A stretch of DNA of 64,000 nucleotides from the NCBI RefSeq assembly GCF_027409185.1, contig NC_084462.1, positions 160,877,490-160,941,489 on the forward strand, read 5' to 3'. The notes under the pieces are model-generated. The model had not been told where the DNA came from, searched no databases, and saw only the letters and a program-made list of their open reading frames with translations. The stretch comes from Cynocephalus volans. Lineage: Eukaryota; Chordata; Mammalia; Dermoptera; Cynocephalidae. This document shows, piece by piece, positions 21,791 through 34,239 of the stretch; the stretch's first letter is position 1, and every line of letters starts with the position of its first letter. The position numbers and the translations under genes are program-made.

Positions 21791-24424
21791 GGGAAGTACG
21801 TGGGCTGTTTGGGACACAAGTCCAGGAGTACAAGGTTTTTGCTCCATACCAAGTTGGAGCAACACAAATGAGCAGGACTTTTTTTTTTTTTTTTTTAAAT
21901 CACATAAAGAAGGCAGGAGCAGAGAATCAGAGAATATGGGCCACCGGACCTGGGGCCAAGTTTTTCCAAGATCGAGAGAGGGAAAACAGATTTTTTTCCC
22001 AGGCCAAGCTTGCAAATTCCCAAGTGTGTCACCAACTATAATGAACTCCATGTTAACACACCACTCAGAGCAATGATTGTTAGTTTCTCAAGCAAAGTTG
22101 TAGACTCAACGCAGAAGATGTATGCAGGGCAAGTAGTGCTGTGTAATCTTAAATTATAGTGAGTTAAATGGGAGCCTTTGAGAAATGATTATGTTTATCC
22201 ATAGTATTTGCAGGTCTCTCTTGCCAGCTTACATACGGCTGCCACAATGGGAATGAAGGAATCATGGAACATTCCATACAGCCTTGCCAATTCTCCTTTT
22301 TAGGAGGAAGCTGATTATTCAGTTTGGAAATTAACCCACATTCCTGGCTTCTCTTTCTGCCTGCTTTTCTCCACTACTTTCTGATCATTTCACTTACAGA
22401 GGCTCTGCCAGAGGATAGAAAGGAACACGCTCAGGAAGTATCGAGTCAATGTTTCACTGTTTTCTGGTAACACAGATAAAAGTTATTTGGAAGACTATAT
22501 TCTAAGACTATCCTTTACTCCTGATTATGCAAATAACAGATTAATCAAAACCCTGGTAAGATTATCTTGTTTTCTACACCAATACTTCATTATTTAGAAG
22601 TGGACATTCACAGGCTAACCATCTCCTTTTCCCCTCATTACCATGAACAAATTAAAATCTGGATGTAAAAAACCTCTCTCAGAGGTTTTATATTTATTTT
22701 CAGCTCCACACATGGATCCAAAACTAGTTTAGAAAAGAATAAAGTAAATAATGAGAACAATTTGCAACATATTGAAGAACTCAGAGAGTTTCCACTGTAT
22801 AAGTCGAGAGTTGATATAGTTTCGTTTAATGCCTTACAACCAGATTTTACAAAAAGTGTAGTTCTTTGAAAAATTTTCAAAACATTATTCTCCAACCATC
22901 TTGCCACTGTGCAATATTTATTGCTACTGTGCGGATTTTATTCCCCCTTTGCCTCAGCTTGAGATCATTTTATGCCCTAAAGCACATCACAGTATGCTCT
23001 GGAGCATATCTTGGGAATCAAAAGTGAATCTTTAAATCACCTAATTTCACATCTCAGCAGCTATGGTTTGGTCAATATCAATGCAGAGTACACACTAAGG
23101 GACAGGTTAAAAACACAACGACAAAACTCCAAACTGAATGGAATATATAACTTGCCTCCAAGTGGAAAGAGTCTATAATTTTGTTGCTTTTGTCTTTCAT
23201 AATGCCTCTCTCAAAAAAGATGAACACCTCAATATCCAGTAAACAACACCCTACTCCCACGAAAGTATTTTTAAAATAATTAGGCCCTGTCTTTATTACA
23301 TTTGAGTTGTCAAATAAAAGAGATATGCCTCTGGAGTCTGCTCCTAGGTGATTTATCACTTGTGATCTTTATTTGTTCAGTTTGAAGATTATTGCTTTTC
23401 ATATTGCCTGTGAGACCTTGAAAGCTAAAAATGAGATCTAGTTATCAAGATCCAGGTAAGCTATCTATTCAAAATTCTTTAAAAAGGCTCAAATATGCAG
23501 ATGCAACTATGACCATAAATATATTTTCATTTTATTCTTAAAATTAGAGAAGAATATACACGGCCTTTGGAGAATCGCAAAAATTGCTATGCAATCTCCA
23601 TCAATTTAATTGGGCCCAGCTTTTTGTTCTACAAAATGGATTTAGAAATTCCTGCTTCAGAGGATGGTTGTGAAGTCTAAAGCAGGTCTCATAAGTAAAC
23701 TTCCCAGAATACTGCCTGTCATACAAGAGACACTCAAACATTCACTCTCTAAAAGCAAACTTGAAAAGTTAGTTGAATATGTCTGTGTTATGTTATGGGT
23801 GGAACAACCCTGTTTAGAAACAGAAATGTCTCTGGGGGAAAAAAATATCGAGTTTTTTCTCAAATGTCTAAAAAACATTTGTTTTGTTTGCTTTTGGCTT
23901 AAGGTCCCGCTGTACAGCACACAGTAGGCTAAACATTGCATATTATTTCTTCTGGACTACAGCCGTATTGGATGACTCCCTATTGTCCATTCCATCACCA
24001 ATTAATTGGCCCGAGCAAAGAGTGATAATTACGCACATTCTGTCAGTGATGGGTTCAGGAGTAACCAATTCTGGTCAAAGAGGAATGGGGCAAATTTAGA
24101 TGAGAGGACACTTGCTAAGACATTGCCACACTACAATGTTTTCTTTTCTACCTCTGGACTTGGTCTTGTTGGGACACAGTGGTTAGAGCTGCAGTAGCAA
24201 CCTTGCTCCTGGCATGAGGATGAAATAAGACCCACAGAAGGAAGAGGGCACCTCTTGATGACACCATTGATTGCTGAAACAACCAATCCTGGAGTATACC
24301 CTGCTACTGGGCTTCTTCTGTATGAAATATTAAATGCCTTGTATAAGTCAGTTTGGGTTATTTTTATGTTATTTGGATTTAACAACAGCAACAACCAAAC
24401 AAAAACAAAAACACCTTTCTACCT
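21791..24424. other. Unique sequence with possible conserved non-coding block
   Basis: Largely free of recognised repeats. The 22210-22560 part contains the palindromic 'ggaacattcca' (TEAD-like, near 22267-22277), a perfect octamer ATGCAAAT (near 22526-22533) and no repeat signature. A weak sense MIR/L2 tail is possible at 23590-23750 ('actgcctgtcatacaagag'). Frames at 22638-24394 are short and overlapping and are not supported. Confidence 0.35.
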
Positions 24425-25075
24425 AAAAAAGTAGCCTCCAACTGATCTCCTTTTGTCTACTCTTACAACTTGCTGTCCATCCTCAAAACAATAACCCAAG
24501 TGATCTTTTAAACATATCTTTCCCTGGCTCAAAACCATCTGGTGGCCTCCTATAACCCTTAGAATAAAGCCTAAAATCATAACCAAGGCTGACAGCATCC
24601 TAAATTACCTAACCCCTTTCCACTTGCCAGTTTTACCCTCCTTTGCTTTGCTATAGCCGAAATGGCCTTCTTTCTGTTCCTTGAACAGCTATGTCCCTAT
24701 GTCCCACGGCAAGGCCTTCATTCTTGTTGCTCCCTCTCCCTGAAATGCTCTTCTCCCAGTTTTTGTTTCATTCTATTTCAGCTCAAAGTCATCTTTTCAG
24801 AAAGTCCTGAATCATCCTATCAAAACAGCTTGCATGCTCACCTAAACCCAGCTCTCTACCCACTGTGCTACATTATTTACTTTATAGCAATATGACTCTC
24901 TGAAATTATATTATTCATTTATTTGTTTACTTGGTTTTATCTGTCTTCTGCACTAACTCAAAACTCCACGAGAGCAGAGACCCTGTCTGCCTTGTTCACT
25001 CTTATATCTCTAAGGCCATACACAGTGCCTGGCATATAGTAGGCGCTCAATAAATACTTGTTAAATGAGTGGAAG
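24425..25075 (+). mobile_element. L2 LINE 3' end, sense
   Basis: A well-preserved L2 3' region of about 650 bp. It runs from 'tagcctccaactgatctcc' through 'ggtggcctcctataaccctt', 'aaggccttcattcttgttgc', 'cacgagagcagagaccctgt' and 'acagtgcctggcatatagta' to the terminal 'ggcgctcaataaatacttg'. It ends at the usual L2 terminus. The 77-codon frame at 24662-24895 is a remnant of repeat sequence. Confidence 0.9.
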
Positions 25076-26449
25076 GTAGAAGTACAGAAGGATAGGGGTG
25101 TCTCAAAACCTGAGATAAGTAGAAAAGGCAGAAAGAAGACTCAAAGGAGATAGGAAAATAAAGTATTCAAAAGAAGCCTTGATGGAGTAATTGAAATGGA
25201 AAAAGTACAAATAGAAACATGTAATACAAAACAAATGGCTAGAGATCTAGGCTGGAGAGAAGAAAAAGAAATGAATGCTGCTTTAGTACAACGACAAATC
25301 TGAAATATGAAGAGGAAGATAGTCTTCATCCTAGAAAGATAGTCTTCATCCTAGTTTGGTAGAAAGTTAAACTCCATCAGCCCAAGAAGTGAGGAGGATG
25401 TAAGATCTAGACTGGAAACTCCCACAGATGTGAATTTAATTGCAGATGGTCAAAAACAAAACATTTGACATTACCTATGACCTCCCTTATCTCTGAAAAA
25501 AAGTATGAAACATTGGAAAGTGAGATTAGCTATCTACAGAAAACTGATGAAATTTTAGTAAGTTTAAAATGGGAGAGCACAACCTCTAAAAAAGTACCTC
25601 ATTAGATACTATTAGGATGATGTGCTCTTCAAAATAAATAGAAAAAGTCAGTGAATCGAGAAAATTAATAGAATACACAAGGAAAGAGCTATGGAGCCAC
25701 ATGAAATTTAAAGAGCTGTCTTTTTTGTTCACATAACAATGTAGCTGAAATTAACTCTTCCAAAAACTTAGAAATTAGGCAGTTACATAACTATGAAAAA
25801 ACAGTTTCAGCTATGATAGGAATTAGTTAAAACATGCTCAAAGGGAGGAGAAAGATACCAGAAATTAGTAACATGTATTAAAAATATGTACAAAAAAAAA
25901 AGGTGTCAATAAAGAGGTAAACTTGAAAGCTTTAAAACACTGAGAGATTCCCCTTCATGTAAGTGTTTGAAAAGAGAGAAGACAAAAGTAAAATTCTCAT
26001 GGACTTCAAACAATATGGAAAAACACAACCTGGGTTAAGGAAATTTATAATGATCTTTCTGAACAGTTGGCGCCCCTCTCCAGAGCTCATGACCATGACT
26101 CCATAGTTACACACAAATTCACCACAAAGTCAAGGACAGTAGTGTGATTATACACATACCAAAGGAAAAACATATTCAGAACAGTAGTCTTCAAAAACAA
26201 TCAAACAAATCTTAGAAAAATGATGTTTGCCTGGCAAACACAGATGAAAGGAAAATAATAAAGCCATCAGTGCTGACCAAAGGCCCCTTAACTCAATCAC
26301 TCGGTGTAGAGATCCTGGTTAACTTGGTTAGCTACAGGATTGGAGACTGAATTGTGGCAGAAGGGTAAGGAAGGCATTGCCAAAGGTAATAGTAATATTG
26401 AAATTGTAATGTCTTTTTACCAAGCAAGACACTTGAGGCTATTCTAACC
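25076..26449. other. A-rich sequence, mostly unassigned
   Basis: A 20-bp unit, 'gatagtcttcatcctagaaa', is repeated in tandem at 25318-25354. The rest is A-rich on the plus strand and could be decayed LINE sequence, but no landmark allows a family call. Confidence 0.35.
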
Positions 26450-26650
26450 AAACTAATAATACTAGCTAACATTTTTGAGTGCTTACTGGCTACCAGACAC
26501 TGTCCTAAGGCACGTTACATAAAGCATCTCACCTAATCCTTGTAACAACACTACAACTTAGGTCCTCCATGTCCCCCATTTTATGAAGGAGAAAAGTACC
26601 CATTTCTGACTTCACGACATAAGGGAAATAGTAGATTCCCAAATACCTAT
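26450..26650 (-). repeat. MIR SINE, antisense
   Basis: Reverse-complement MIR: 'taatactagctaacattttt', 'gagtgcttactggctaccag', 'catctcacctaatccttgta' and 'ccccattttatgaaggaga'. Confidence 0.75.
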
Positions 26651-26689
26651 TCAATAAATAAATTCAGAAATAAATGAAAAGGATTCAGA

Positions 26690-26785
26690 AGGAAGTACAG
26701 AAAGGAGGAAGGAGAGATTAGAGAGATTAAGAGGGAAAGAAGGAAGAAATGGAGCGACAAAGAGGAAGAGAGAGATGATTCTAGA
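26690..26785 (+). repeat. Purine-rich (GA) tract
   Basis: About 95 bases are almost entirely A and G (for example 'ggaggaaggagagattagag'), with few interruptions. This is low-complexity sequence. Confidence 0.75.
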
Positions 26786-26789
26786 GCAA

Positions 26790-27709
26790 TTGGTAATAAC
26801 AAAGATCAAACAGCATTAAGATAAACCAGAAGATCATAAACAGAAGAAGAAGATGGCAATCGAGGATCTCATTAGGACCCTTTAGGAAAACAGCAAAATA
26901 ACAAAATAGCATAAAAGACACCAGAAATCTCAAGTGGCTGTAATGACGTCTACCATAGCAGATGACATGTAAAACCACACAAGTCTAATCATCTGCGGAT
27001 ATGCTGCACATACCAGGGGCACAGTTTAGACAAACAAGAGGAATAATTCAGCCTACCAGAGAAGACGGGAATTCTTTAACTGTAGTCACAAATAAGTCAA
27101 ATAGTCTTTTCATAAAATATTTTTTAAAAAATACTGACATCCTTCTTATATTTATATTGACTGCTGGGACCTGGGTATTCCATAGTATACAATTCTGCTC
27201 TGAAGGAAGTGCCAACAATAAAGGTAAAGCTAAACATACTGCAACATGCTTTTTCTCTACTTTGGGAATTCATATGAAAACTGACAGGAAATATAGCCTA
27301 TTTTGAGTATGCTTGTTCTGGAAGAAAGGATCTTTCTTACTAGGACATCGGTCTAATGAAGCAACTCTTCATTGTAAGAGCTGGGAAGACTGAAATACTG
27401 GGCTGTCCCCCAGTGCTATGTAGAAAGACGGTAAATGGGATGACAAATGCTTCCAAACTGTGCTAAAAGGGTACAGGAGAGTAGCCAGGGGGAATTTAGA
27501 GGATCACACTTCTGAACACTTGGTAATGTGTTGAAAAGGCACATGGCTAATTCCAACATCAGTGGGGCTGAGAAATACACCCTTTTTACTCTAATGGGAG
27601 ATATTGCAAAATCATATGGCAAAAGGTATAAATGCATAATTTTAATTTTAAAAGGGCACGAACAATTGTGAAAATGAATGAATCCATATGCCACAGCCTA
27701 TTGTCTTGG
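26790..27709. other. Unique sequence
   Basis: No repeat or gene was recognised. The frame at 27001-27306 (101 codons) has no family motif or splice context. Confidence 0.35.
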
Positions 27710-27970
27710 TCACAATTGTTCATATTCCTCCCACGCCCAAAATACACTTAATCCCTCCCTAAAACACTAATCACAAGGATGGAGATATGTGGGACAGCCC
27801 TTAACCCAACCACAGGCTGGAGTCAACCCCAATTCAGGTGACCTGCAGCTTAAAATAGAGCCACTTGGCTAAGCCAGCCTAAATCAGCAGACTTACGAGT
27901 ATAAAAATAAATGTTTACTAAGACACTGAGACTTGAGGTGGTTTATTATGCAGCATTTATGTTACATATG
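27710..27970 (+). mobile_element. Probable MaLR-type LTR fragment
   Basis: The 3' part reads 'ctaaatcagcagacttac', 'ataaaaataaatgtttac', 'taagacactgagacttgagg' and 'tggtttattatgcagcattt', a tail shared by several old mammalian LTRs (MLT1-like). The upstream phrases 'ccacaggctggagtcaaccc' and 'aattcaggtgacctgcag' agree. The subfamily is not determined. Confidence 0.5.
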
Positions 27971-28169
27971 ATGCATTTCTTATATTTGTGTCTATATCCT
28001 TGATATAACTTCATCACTTTTTAAATTTTTTAAAATCCTTCCTACATCTCAGGTTGACCCAGATCTTTTGGTACCTACATCTTCATCTCATCTCCAGTAA
28101 AATCTACAGAGTCCAGGCCACTCATGTTATTCTTCAAACATGTGACTCTGTGTGTTTTTGAAAACTTGT

Positions 28170-29300
28170 TATTCACTCATCTTTGAACAAAGATTTTTGA
28201 ACACCTACTATGTGCCAGAAACAATAGCAGCAGCTAGAAAAACAATGATGAAAAGAGAATTCTTCCTCAAGAAGCTTACAGACTAATAGGAACAAATAAA
28301 TAACTAAGAAGGGACAAAATGGCTCTAATTTGCAAAGTATCTGTTTTAGCTGCTTAATTAAATTCTAAACTAAGGTAAGGAGTTAAGAGGAAGGGTTATT
28401 TTATTTTTGCTTTATCCCCTTATTGTGAGTATCAACCGCAGTTATTTGTCTAGAGTAAGTGTTCAATAAATGAGTGTTTTGTTGTTAAATGACCACTAGG
28501 TCACTGCATCACAACTGCCTTTGTGCTATGTCTAACAACTGAGTCTTTAGTGCATTATTTCCAGTAAAGCGTTTGTGTAATGTAAGGCCTAGGCGGTCCT
28601 GGCTGTCAAGAAGAGCATAGTCTGGGTGAGACAGGCATGGAATTACGACAGCACTAACTGCATTAAGCTAAGATATACAAGAGTACTATGTGGACAAAGA
28701 AGGGTGACCAATTTCACTTGGGGAAACAACTTCATAATTTTATAATTATAATTGCAACTTCTAAAACATGAAGAAATTTTCCAGCCAGAAACAAATGGGA
28801 AAGGCTACTCTAGGTCACAAGAACATCATGTACAAAAGTACAGAGGCATGGAAAAGCAGATGGGTTTGGAGATTAGCAAAGCATTAAGTATGGATATAAT
28901 TTAGGTTGGGTGGAAGTTGGGTGATGAGAGATGAGGCTGCAGCTGAACTGAGAAGAGTCTTGTATGCCAAAGTAATGAACTGAGGTATTATTCCATGGAG
29001 ATCGAAAAACAAATGGGAGGTTTTCAGCATGCAAGAATTGTAATTGGATGTTTTTTTTTTTTATTTGGGGGTGACCACTTCATGACAGTGTGGAGACTAG
29101 AATAAAGACAGATAATTTCGTTATAGAAAAACCAGTTAGGAAACAGTTGAAATGGTCCAGGCCTAAAATGATAAAAACTGAGCTATGATGGAGGGTGGAT
29201 TGGAGAGACATTTTTGCAACAGAGTTGACAGCACGTGCAGTGCATGGGACATGTAGAGAGGGAGATAAAGCAAGTCTGCACTGTGTCTAAACTGGGAGCC
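28170..29300 (-). mobile_element. L2 LINE, long antisense copy
   Basis: The plus strand begins with the complement of the L2 terminus ('gaacacctactatgtgccag', 'aagaagcttacagactaata'). It continues through 'gtacagaggcatggaaaagc', 'ctgaactgagaagagtcttg', 'gtgaccacttcatgacag', and 'aaatggtccaggcctaaaat'. It is about 1.1 kb with many indels, including a T-rich run near 29053. Confidence 0.8.
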
Positions 29301-29334
29301 CAATGGGAGTGATGACCTCAAATAGGAAAAAAGG

Positions 29335-29575
29335 CAGGTTCCAAGTGGAAAGAGCATTGCTCTGGACTTGAATCCTGTCTGTTCCACCCATTTCTCTACA
29401 ATCTCCTATAAGATACTTCATCTTTCTGAACCACAGTAGCACCATCTGCAAAATGGAAAAATAATGTGCATTTCATGGGACTGTTCTGAGGTTAAATAGA
29501 AGTAAAGCACACGAAAATATCAAGCTTACTGCCTGGCCCATAGAAGATTCTTGATAAATATTTGTTGAATGAAGC
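29335..29575 (+). repeat. MIR SINE (first of a pair)
   Basis: Sense MIR: 'aagtggaaagagcattgctc', 'tggacttgaatcctgtctgt', 'ctgaaccacagtagcacc', 'tgcaaaatggaaaaataatg' and a tail 'ataaatatttgttgaatg'. Confidence 0.8.
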
Positions 29576-29599
29576 AAACCGAGAGAAGGAGAATAAATA

Positions 29600-29800
29600 G
29601 AAGAGACTGGGGTTTAAATCTAGCTGGTAATGCAACCTTGAGTATGTTACCTATACTCCTTGACACTCAGTTTCTTCATATGCTGAAATTGGGCAAATTT
29701 GATCTGCCTTATTGGGTTGTGGGGAAGGTTAAACCTTAAATCGTCTGTAGAGCCCAACGTATACTGGCACATAGTAAGCACTCAATCAATGTGCATTGAA
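29600..29800 (+). repeat. MIR SINE (second of a pair)
   Basis: A second sense MIR directly follows: 'gagactggggtttaaatcta', 'ctcagtttcttcatatgctg', 'gttgtggggaaggttaaacc' and 'gcacatagtaagcactcaat'. It abuts the Tigger element that starts near 29809. Confidence 0.8.
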
Positions 29801-29808
29801 TGAAAGTA

Positions 29809-30139
29809 CGGTTGCCCTTCTGTATCGGTGTGGGGGTGGTTCTGGGACACACACCCCCATACCAAAATCCCTGGATGCTCAATTCCCTGATATAAAATTG
29901 CATAGTATTTGCATATAACCTACACACATCCTCCCATATACTTTGATTCATCTCTAAATTACTTATAGTACTCAATACAATATCAATGCTATGTAAATAG
30001 CTGTTATACTGGATTGTTTTTTATTTGTATTATTTTTGTTATTATATCATTATTTTTTATTGTTTTCATCCCCAATATTTTTGATCTGCAGTTGATTGAA
30101 TCCATGGATGTGAAACCCACAGATATGGAGGGCTGACTA
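29809..30139 (+). mobile_element. Tigger-type (pogo) non-autonomous DNA transposon
   Basis: The left terminus is 'cggttgcccttctgtatc' after a TA, and the right is 'atggagggctgactat', close to the inverted 'cagttggccctccgtatc' terminus of Tigger-derived elements. The interior matches the family: 'aaaatccctggatgctcaat', 'tttgcatataacctacacac' and 'gctatgtaaatagctgttat'. Length about 330 bp. It has no transposase. Confidence 0.8.
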
Positions 30140-30149
30140 TATAAATTAA

Positions 30150-30744
30150 TTCAACTGAACTCAGTACACCCTGTTTAAATAGGCAAAAAAATATATAACC
30201 CACTTTAATTACACAAATACGCATACACATACACACACGAGAGGATGTTAAATATCTTTTAAATTTTAATTTTAAATAATAAGCTTCCATTATTTGGCAA
30301 GTTAACTTAGAAAAATTCAGTCTTCAATAATGTCCAAAAAAAAAAAAATGGTATGCTTCTCTAATCTACCTGCTTTGCATAAAAAATAGACACTACCTTC
30401 ATATCTTCTCATAAAAAACAAAGCCAGGTACACAACTAAATCTTTCTGCAGAATATAGGTGACCTGCATAACTTTTACCCCAAAGAAGTGATACATACAC
30501 TGAGAAAACTTGAGGACCATTATTTTTTAAAACTATTTAAAAGTACACACTATTTTAAAAATGCTACCAGCATTAATTCACTGTATAATTGTCTGTCTTT
30601 GAATGATTTGTTCCTGATACAAAGCCTGCCTGTATAAATGCCTTTTATTTTGTATATCTTGGCTGTCATAGATACTGCTAGCTGCCCCCTTCCATCCCTT
30701 CTCAGCTACTCTCTTATAGTAATTGAGTCTACCTGCCTGCACTC
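30150..30744. other. Unique AT-rich sequence
   Basis: It contains a short CA-rich run (30214-30240) and an A12-13 run near 30337. No gene was recognised. Confidence 0.35.
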
Positions 30745-31165
30745 TCCAACATTCCCCCTCCACCTTGATTTAGGAACATAACCTCTCGGCTACTGACTAC
30801 ATTTCCCAGCATCACTTGAAGCTAAGTATGTTCATGTGATGAGGTTCTGGGCAGTGAAAGACGAATGGAATTGATATCTGTCATTTCTGGGTCACCCCCT
30901 TAAAGACACCTGGCCTGGACTCTCTCCTATCCCTTTTTTATGATCTGTAACATGGACATGGTAGTGACCCAGCTTCGGCAACTCTGAGAAACACAACATT
31001 CAGGGAATGACAATGCAGCAGTAAGGAAAGAACCTGTGTCCTTTAATGACCTAGAGGAGATCTACCTTGCCACCTGGACCAGCCGGACTAACGAGAGAAA
31101 GAAATACAAATCTGTCTATGTAAGCCAATACATATGGGGGTTTCTTTGTTATAGTAGTATCTCTG
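30745..31165 (+). mobile_element. Probable old MLT1-type LTR
   Basis: Phrases typical of old MLT1 LTRs occur in order: 'actgactacatttcccagca', 'agctaagtatgttcatgtga', 'ttctgggcagtgaaagac', 'cctttaatgacctagagga', 'cacctggaccagccggac' and an end near 'gggtttctttgttatag'. The polyadenylation area is mutated. Confidence 0.6.
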
Positions 31166-31169
31166 CCTC

Positions 31170-32104
31170 TTTCCCATAGAATGCAGGGTTTTACATTATT
31201 TTTCCAGAAAAAAAAAAAAATGTTTTAATTGTGCAATTGCTTTTAGGACCCATAGGACAAACAAATTTTTAAGTGACACAGTCTGATGTGTCAGGCTGAT
31301 CTTCCCAATATTCATTATCACATGTAGGTCATTACAAGGGAGTTTCTATCACTCCTTATTTGGTAATGCTGTTTTGATTTCAAATGGAGAATTCTCGATT
31401 GTCAACTTGGTTGGTTTGATTATGATAATGTTGTTGTTTGTAATGAAGCAGTAGTTCTTCTATTTCATTTACTAACCCTGATAGTGAATGCTGGTTGAAC
31501 AACCCAAAGACCTTTCAAGTTGCCTTATCTATGTCATTGAACTTAACTATGAATTAGATAAAGAAATGGCGGTAGGGGTCTCAAGAGAAAATGTTTTTAA
31601 AAAAATGGCTTGCCAATTTTTAACTTCGAAATAGTAGTGTCAATTTTGTCTACCATAATCACTGATTTCCACCTTTTTTTTTTTTTTGACTAATGGGCAG
31701 TACTGGAAATAGAATTTTATTATATTGTTTTGCCAATCTTTTGGCAATTGGAAATACGATTCAAGATGTTAGTTCTGTATACCTTCAGTCATAGGATATC
31801 TTGCACCAGTATTTGTATTACTAGTGTAGTGACTAGCTATGAGATTGTTCAGATGTCAAAAATAAACAATCAGTAAAAAAGATGCATATCATTAAAAAAT
31901 ATGATGGTGTAATATGGCATAAGATAGAACATATCAAAGTTATCAATCGTGGCCACTTGTACAACATGTCTCAATCACAGATAGGACTGTCCTGGATCAG
32001 CGGACATGGAAAATAACTGCACTGCTGATATTTCAGCCACAATCTATAATTCTCACCTTCAGAGAAGGCAAATCGGTTTCTTCCCCTGGCCTTCCCAGGA
32101 ACCA
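31170..32104. other. Unique sequence
   Basis: It contains an A13 run near 31209 and a T16 run near 31673-31688. No repeat family or exon was recognised. Confidence 0.35.
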
Positions 32105-32240
32105 CTGACAGCTGTTGTAGTGGAAAGAACTCTTGGCTTGGCACTGCTAGTCCCGGCTTTACCACTTCACAAGTGTGAATTTGGATGTAACCTCTGAGTA
32201 GAGTAATTATGAAGCTCAGAATAAAAAAAAAAATTTGTGG
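32105..32240 (+). repeat. MIR SINE fragment
   Basis: The 5' two-thirds of a sense MIR: 'tgttgtagtggaaagaactc', 'ttggcttggcactgctagtc', 'ccggctttaccacttcacaa' and 'aatttggatgtaacctctga'. It runs into an A-rich stretch at 32222. Confidence 0.65.
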
Positions 32241-32244
32241 GAAG

Positions 32245-33739
32245 TATTTTGAGAAAAATAAAGCTTTATACAAATATACAATAGTGTGAATGTGTGTGTG
32301 TGTAAAAAACTACCATCATTAATAATATAAAGCCACCTATATATTTGCTCATAGATGAAGATATATATACCTATGAACGCACATATATACACAAACGCAT
32401 GCATGAGTGTGTGTGTATATAAACACATTACCTAAATTAAAAAATTTACTATCTAGGATTTATGCCCTGGCCGCTTCTAAAATTACTCGAGGCAGCAGTT
32501 GTAGATTAACATGCAATGCAGAGGTGCGATGAGATGCTGTAAAACAAAAGAGTCCATGTAGGTGGCATTTAAGGAGTAAGTACTTTTTAGTGGAACCCTC
32601 CTATTCTTCACTGATGGGTGAAAGCAAAGCAGAAAATGAGACTTTTATAGTAATATAATAACAGGTTACTAATAATATATTGGTCACCTGTGAACTCCCA
32701 CCCTCCACTCCCCAAATAAAAGCTAGAATCTTGCCAATGACCTAACATTTAACCATATGGTTTCACATATATCCCATTCCTCTGTCTCCCATTTCTTGGG
32801 TGATACAGTTACTAGGCCAGGTCCACCAAAGTTTCCAGGAAGTAACATCTGGGAGGGGTCAAGTTCCCGTAGTGGAATATTTGCACCCTCTAGTCAGCAG
32901 GACTGTTACAAGCAATGCTCTTCTGACCTTTTTTTCTCAGTGGTCATCATTAATCATGAGATTAAAGATCAAGATGACAATCATGAAAATAATCAACTTT
33001 CCTTTGCTGAGTTCCCAACAATCTTCTCTCCTAAAACAATTTTAAGTAAGGTACATTCTTTTTTATATACATGTAAGTAAATTAGGAATTAATTTCATTG
33101 TGGGATGGAGGGTAATACACTCATACATACACCTTTGATTCATCAGCTCAGGCAATACCATTCGATTCTGAAACCACATATCAATTCCTTTTGATCTTTA
33201 TTTCAAAATGACCAAAAGTAAAACATTGCATTTTATGTGTTCAGTCTTCAACCTGAACACCAAATATATCAGACTATATTTTTGTTGACAAGGTTAGTAT
33301 TGATAACTATTTATCTCAAACTAAAACTTGCAGAGAAATCACTAGATTAACATTCAGATTAACAACAAAAAAATGGCATTTAAGAGATTTCCCTCCCCCC
33401 AGCCCTGTGTAAAATGGTAACATGTAAAATGGGTTAGAAATCTCTGCACAGATAGTATGGAAACAAAGAGCAAGAATACCATTTCCATATGTTGTTCTAA
33501 TGCTGTGGTTGGCCTCATGACTCAATCAAAGAAAGCATCACTCCAGGAGTTACTCCATCTCTAGGCATTAGAAAATGCTCACAACCGAGACACTGGTCTT
33601 TCAAAAGTTGGACTTTCTTCTTCTGCAGCCTAATATTTCTATTTTCTGATTCTTACAAGAAAACAGTTCCTAGAGAAGAATGTATTTAAAGTTTGCTGCC
33701 TTAGAACCATAATGTGCCTTTCTTCCAAAGGAAATCTCC
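32245..33739. other. Mostly unique sequence with TG microsatellites
   Basis: Short TG/TA-rich runs lie at 32284-32303 and 32380-32420. The remainder, including the overlapping frames at 32757-33080, shows no family match or splice signals. Confidence 0.4.
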
Positions 33740-33895
33740 AAAAGCAGTGTCTCATTTAATATCACAGTGAACTCACAAAATAGGCGTGAAAAGCACCAGC
33801 CCCATTTTACAAATGGAGGCCTAAGCGTCAGTGAGAAGTCCCAGTCTCTCTTCACGCAGAGTACAAGAGCAAGCAGTGGACCTGCCCTGATGGCC
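33740..33895 (-). repeat. MIR SINE fragment, antisense
   Basis: Complement of the MIR core: 'aaaataggcgtgaaaagcac', 'ccccattttacaaatggagg' and 'acaagagcaagcagtggacc'. Confidence 0.65.
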
Positions 33896-34086
33896 ACACA
33901 TTCCACTCATTTCTTAAATGTGCATTTGTAGCTCACATGTCAATGGCAGACTCTTTAAGCAGGTGCAGAGTAAACAAGGAGAATACATTGGGAACTCTGT
34001 GATTAGAATTTAACCTGTCTTACAGAGCAACTGCAAAGGGACAAACTGTGTGCAAGTCAGCACTGTCTAGTTGACCCCAGACTCAC

Positions 34087-34160
34087 CTGACCCCTCTTGT
34101 CTTCTTGGAGTTGTAAATACCTGCCCAGATTTGCAAAGTCTGCTACAACAGAGATAGCAG
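34087..34160 (-). other. Candidate non-coding first exon (unproven)
   Basis: On the minus strand, about 30 bases below a TATA box (34187-34193), a CT-rich start leads into about 70 bases ending in 'gaggggtcag', followed by a consensus splice donor GTGAGT (34081-34086). There is no ATG in the segment, so it would be a 5' untranslated exon. The start is set only by the usual TATA-to-start spacing. No downstream partner exon was identified to the left. An alternative is that it is part of an unrecognised solo LTR, whose promoter would look the same. Confidence 0.25.
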
Positions 34161-34186
34161 AGAGAGAGAATTCCCAAACCCTTAGT

Positions 34187-34238
34187 CTTTATATGCCCCC
34201 TCTTGCTCTGTTCACACATTCCCCTTCACTCTGATTGG
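34187..34238 (-). promoter_or_regulatory. Candidate CCAAT/TATA core promoter, leftward
   Basis: Minus-strand order: a CCAAT box in 'agccaatcagag' (34234-34238), about 40 bases of spacer, then TATAAAG within 'gcatataaagac' (34187-34193). Both motifs match consensus and have normal pol II spacing. No repeat family was recognised here, but LTR promoters share this architecture, so a decayed LTR is an open alternative. Confidence 0.3.
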
Positions 34239-34239
34239 C

